Below are positions 4,985 to 6,409 of a stretch of DNA of 6,409 nt, in pieces. This stretch comes from Bacillota bacterium (GTDB taxonomy: Bacteria; Bacillota; Sulfobacillia; JAJZYS01; JAJYTV01). The notes under the pieces were generated by a model. The model was not told the origin of the DNA. It worked only from the letters and a program-made list of their open reading frames with translations, and searched no databases. Within the stretch, counting starts at the first letter, position 1; every line of letters starts with the position of its first letter. The position numbers and the translations under genes are program-made. The stretch is taken from NCBI GenBank assembly GCA_021792885.1, contig JAJYTV010000114.1, positions 1 to 6,409 on the forward strand, read 5' to 3'.

Positions 4985-6409
4985 CTAGCGCCAGGTGACG
5001 CAGATGCCGCCGAAACGCTCGCCCCCCAGGAAGACCGGGACCGAGACGAGCGTCATCACGTCGACGTTGTTGCGGATGTAGGTCTGGATCAGTGGATCAG
5101 GCGGTGTTGCGGGACGCCTGAGGTCCGCACCCCGGCGGGTGAAGTCCTGGCGCGACTGGTTGTTCGGCAGCCACTGTGCCGATTCCGGCAGTCCCGCCCG
5201 GCCTGCGCGTACCCACGAGGGATGCGGCAGGAGACGCTTCAGGCGGTTCTTGTCGTCCTGCTTCGGGTCGCCCGTGAGGGCGGGGCGGTCCATATCGGCG
5301 CAGGCGGTGACGTAGCCGTTCAGGTCGATCAGGCTGAAGAGCACCCAGTGCGGGTTGCGTGCGGCAAAGCTCTGCATCAGCGTGCACAGGTCGAGTTCGA
5401 CGGTATCCTCGTAGGGGACGCGATGGCGCGGCGGCAAGATCTCGCGCCCCATCACCTTGGAGACGTCGAAGTACCGGGAGAGGTGGCGGACGTCGTCACC
5501 GGTGATCGGCTGGTAGACGCCGGTGCGAAGCATGTCCTCGAGGTTCAATCGCCGCTCCTTCACCGCCTCGAGGACCAGGCGCTCGACCTCCTCCGCGGCC
5601 TCGAACGCGGCGTCGACCGCCTCCGGCACCGCGCCGGAGTACGTGTAGCGGTCGATCTCGAGGTACCCCGTCTCCATTGCGAGCGCCGTCTTGCGCACCG
5701 CCCCTGTGATCGCGTCGATCTGCTCGTCCACCGCGCTCAGGTTCTCGTCGAAGGCCTGCAGCTGTCCCGCAACGTCGTCGACGCGCGTACGCTGGTGTTC
5801 GCCCACCGCTGCAGCGGCCGAGATCTCCCGCGCGGCCTCGCCCATCACCGTACGGACGTTGCCGAGCGCCTCTCCGGACTCCCGCATCACGTGCACGAGC
5901 CCTTCGATCTTGTCCTGCGCGCTTCCCGCGGTCTCCCGGGTGACCTCGAGCTGGCGCATCACCGCGTCGATATCCTTTCCGATCGTCTGGGTCTGCGTCT
6001 TCGCGCGGTCCGCGAGGCGGCGGATCTCGTCGGCGAGCACGGCGAAGCCGCGCCCGTTCTCCCCCGCGCGCGCCGCCTCGATGGCGGCGTTCAGGGCCAA
6101 GAGGTTCGTCTGGGCGGCGATCTCCGCAATCACCCCGCTGACGCGCATGATCTGCTGGGCGCGGGCCCCGAGCTCCCCCACCGCTCCGACGATCGTGGCG
6201 AGGGCTGTCTGCGCCTCCATGGCGGCGTCGCGGGCGCCGAAGACGGCGTCGCTCGTCTCGGTCGTCTGCGCGTTGATCTCCTCGCTGAACGAAGCGAGCG
6301 TCTCCAGGCGCTGCGCAACGCCCGCGACGCTCTCTTGCACTTGTGCGACCGCCTGCGCCGACTCGTGGCTCCTGGAGGTCAATTCATGCAGCACGTCGGC
6401 AACGCGGTG
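4985..6409 (-). CDS. Methyl-accepting chemotaxis protein with a C-terminal sensor-like domain (5' end missing)
   Basis: The frame is open to the right edge, so the N-terminus, with any membrane or HAMP segment, is outside; a GTG at 6392-6394 is an internal codon, not a supported start. Counting from that GTG, the first 250 residues are the coiled-coil cytoplasmic signalling domain. Its hairpin tip is EIAAQTNLLALNAAIEAARA plus GE (91-112), followed by GRGFAVLADEIRRLADRA, the universal contact region for CheA and CheW. After the coiled coil comes a C-terminal domain (about 255-469) with FSLIDLNGYV (353-362), LTGDPKQDDKNRLKR (373-387), LIQTYIRNN (435-443) and VPVFLGGERFGGI (452-464). These match the order LxDxNGYV, TGD, NRxKR, QTYxRD, PIxVxGxxWGG found in a Cache/PAS-like region at the end of certain proteobacterial-type MCPs. 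No C-terminal CheR-binding pentapeptide is present. Ligand unknown. Confidence 0.92.
   Translation of the reverse strand, partial: HRVADVLHELTSRSHESAQAVAQVQESVAGVAQRLETLASFSEEINAQTTETSDAVFGARDAAMEAQTALATIVGAVGELGARAQQIMRVSGVIAEIAAQTNLLALNAAIEAARAGENGRGFAVLADEIRRLADRAKTQTQTIGKDIDAVMRQLEVTRETAGSAQDKIEGLVHVMRESGEALGNVRTVMGEAAREISAAAAVGEHQRTRVDDVAGQLQAFDENLSAVDEQIDAITGAVRKTALAMETGYLEIDRYTYSGAVPEAVDAAFEAAEEVERLVLEAVKERRLNLEDMLRTGVYQPITGDDVRHLSRYFDVSKVMGREILPPRHRVPYEDTVELDLCTLMQSFAARNPHWVLFSLIDLNGYVTACADMDRPALTGDPKQDDKNRLKRLLPHPSWVRAGRAGLPESAQWLPNNQSRQDFTRRGADLRRPATPPDPLIQTYIRNNVDVMTLVSVPVFLGGERFGGICVTWR

Overview
High-GC bacterial DNA with two visibly different parts. The left end (about 1-980) is less GC-rich and holds Rhs-type accessory material. 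The rest is strongly GC-rich and encodes ordinary chromosomal functions. The sequence does not allow a safe phylum call: the chemoreceptor and RimJ-like acetyltransferase only say a bacterium with chemotaxis genes.

Region by region: (a) 3-338(+), the 3' end of a gene entering from the left edge, ending in a very hydrophobic tail and overlapping by 4 bases with (b) 335-865(+), a 176-residue protein of unknown family. About 45 bp downstream lies (c) an unmistakable YD/Rhs-repeat fragment (about 911-979, +) with no start of its own. A CT-like tail, a coupled small gene and a displaced rhs fragment is the layout of Rhs polymorphic toxin/immunity loci with orphan modules, so a toxin/immunity role for (a)/(b) is proposed, though neither protein matches a family I recognise. 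(d) The rhs fragment runs into an IS256-family insertion sequence (about 980-2400, -). Its transposase is split by a third copy of an 8-bp tandem repeat; removing one copy restores a 435-residue protein with all catalytic residues.

(e) 2416-3594(+) is an intact MFS transporter. It converges with (f) a probable two-gene minus-strand operon, a RimJ-type N-acetyltransferase (4002-4601) followed by a small zinc-ribbon/TM2 membrane protein (3615-3947). (g) At 4784-4861(+) a ribosome-ready N-terminus of a second, unrelated MFS transporter breaks off after about 26 residues. (h) 4985-6409(-) is the 3' part of a methyl-accepting chemotaxis protein with the signalling hairpin first and a sensor-like domain at its C-terminus, followed by a strong intrinsic terminator (4931-4967).

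No RNA gene or CRISPR array was seen. The most interesting part is the left-hand Rhs/immunity/IS junction; the rest is a typical mosaic of housekeeping and transport genes with signs of rearrangement.
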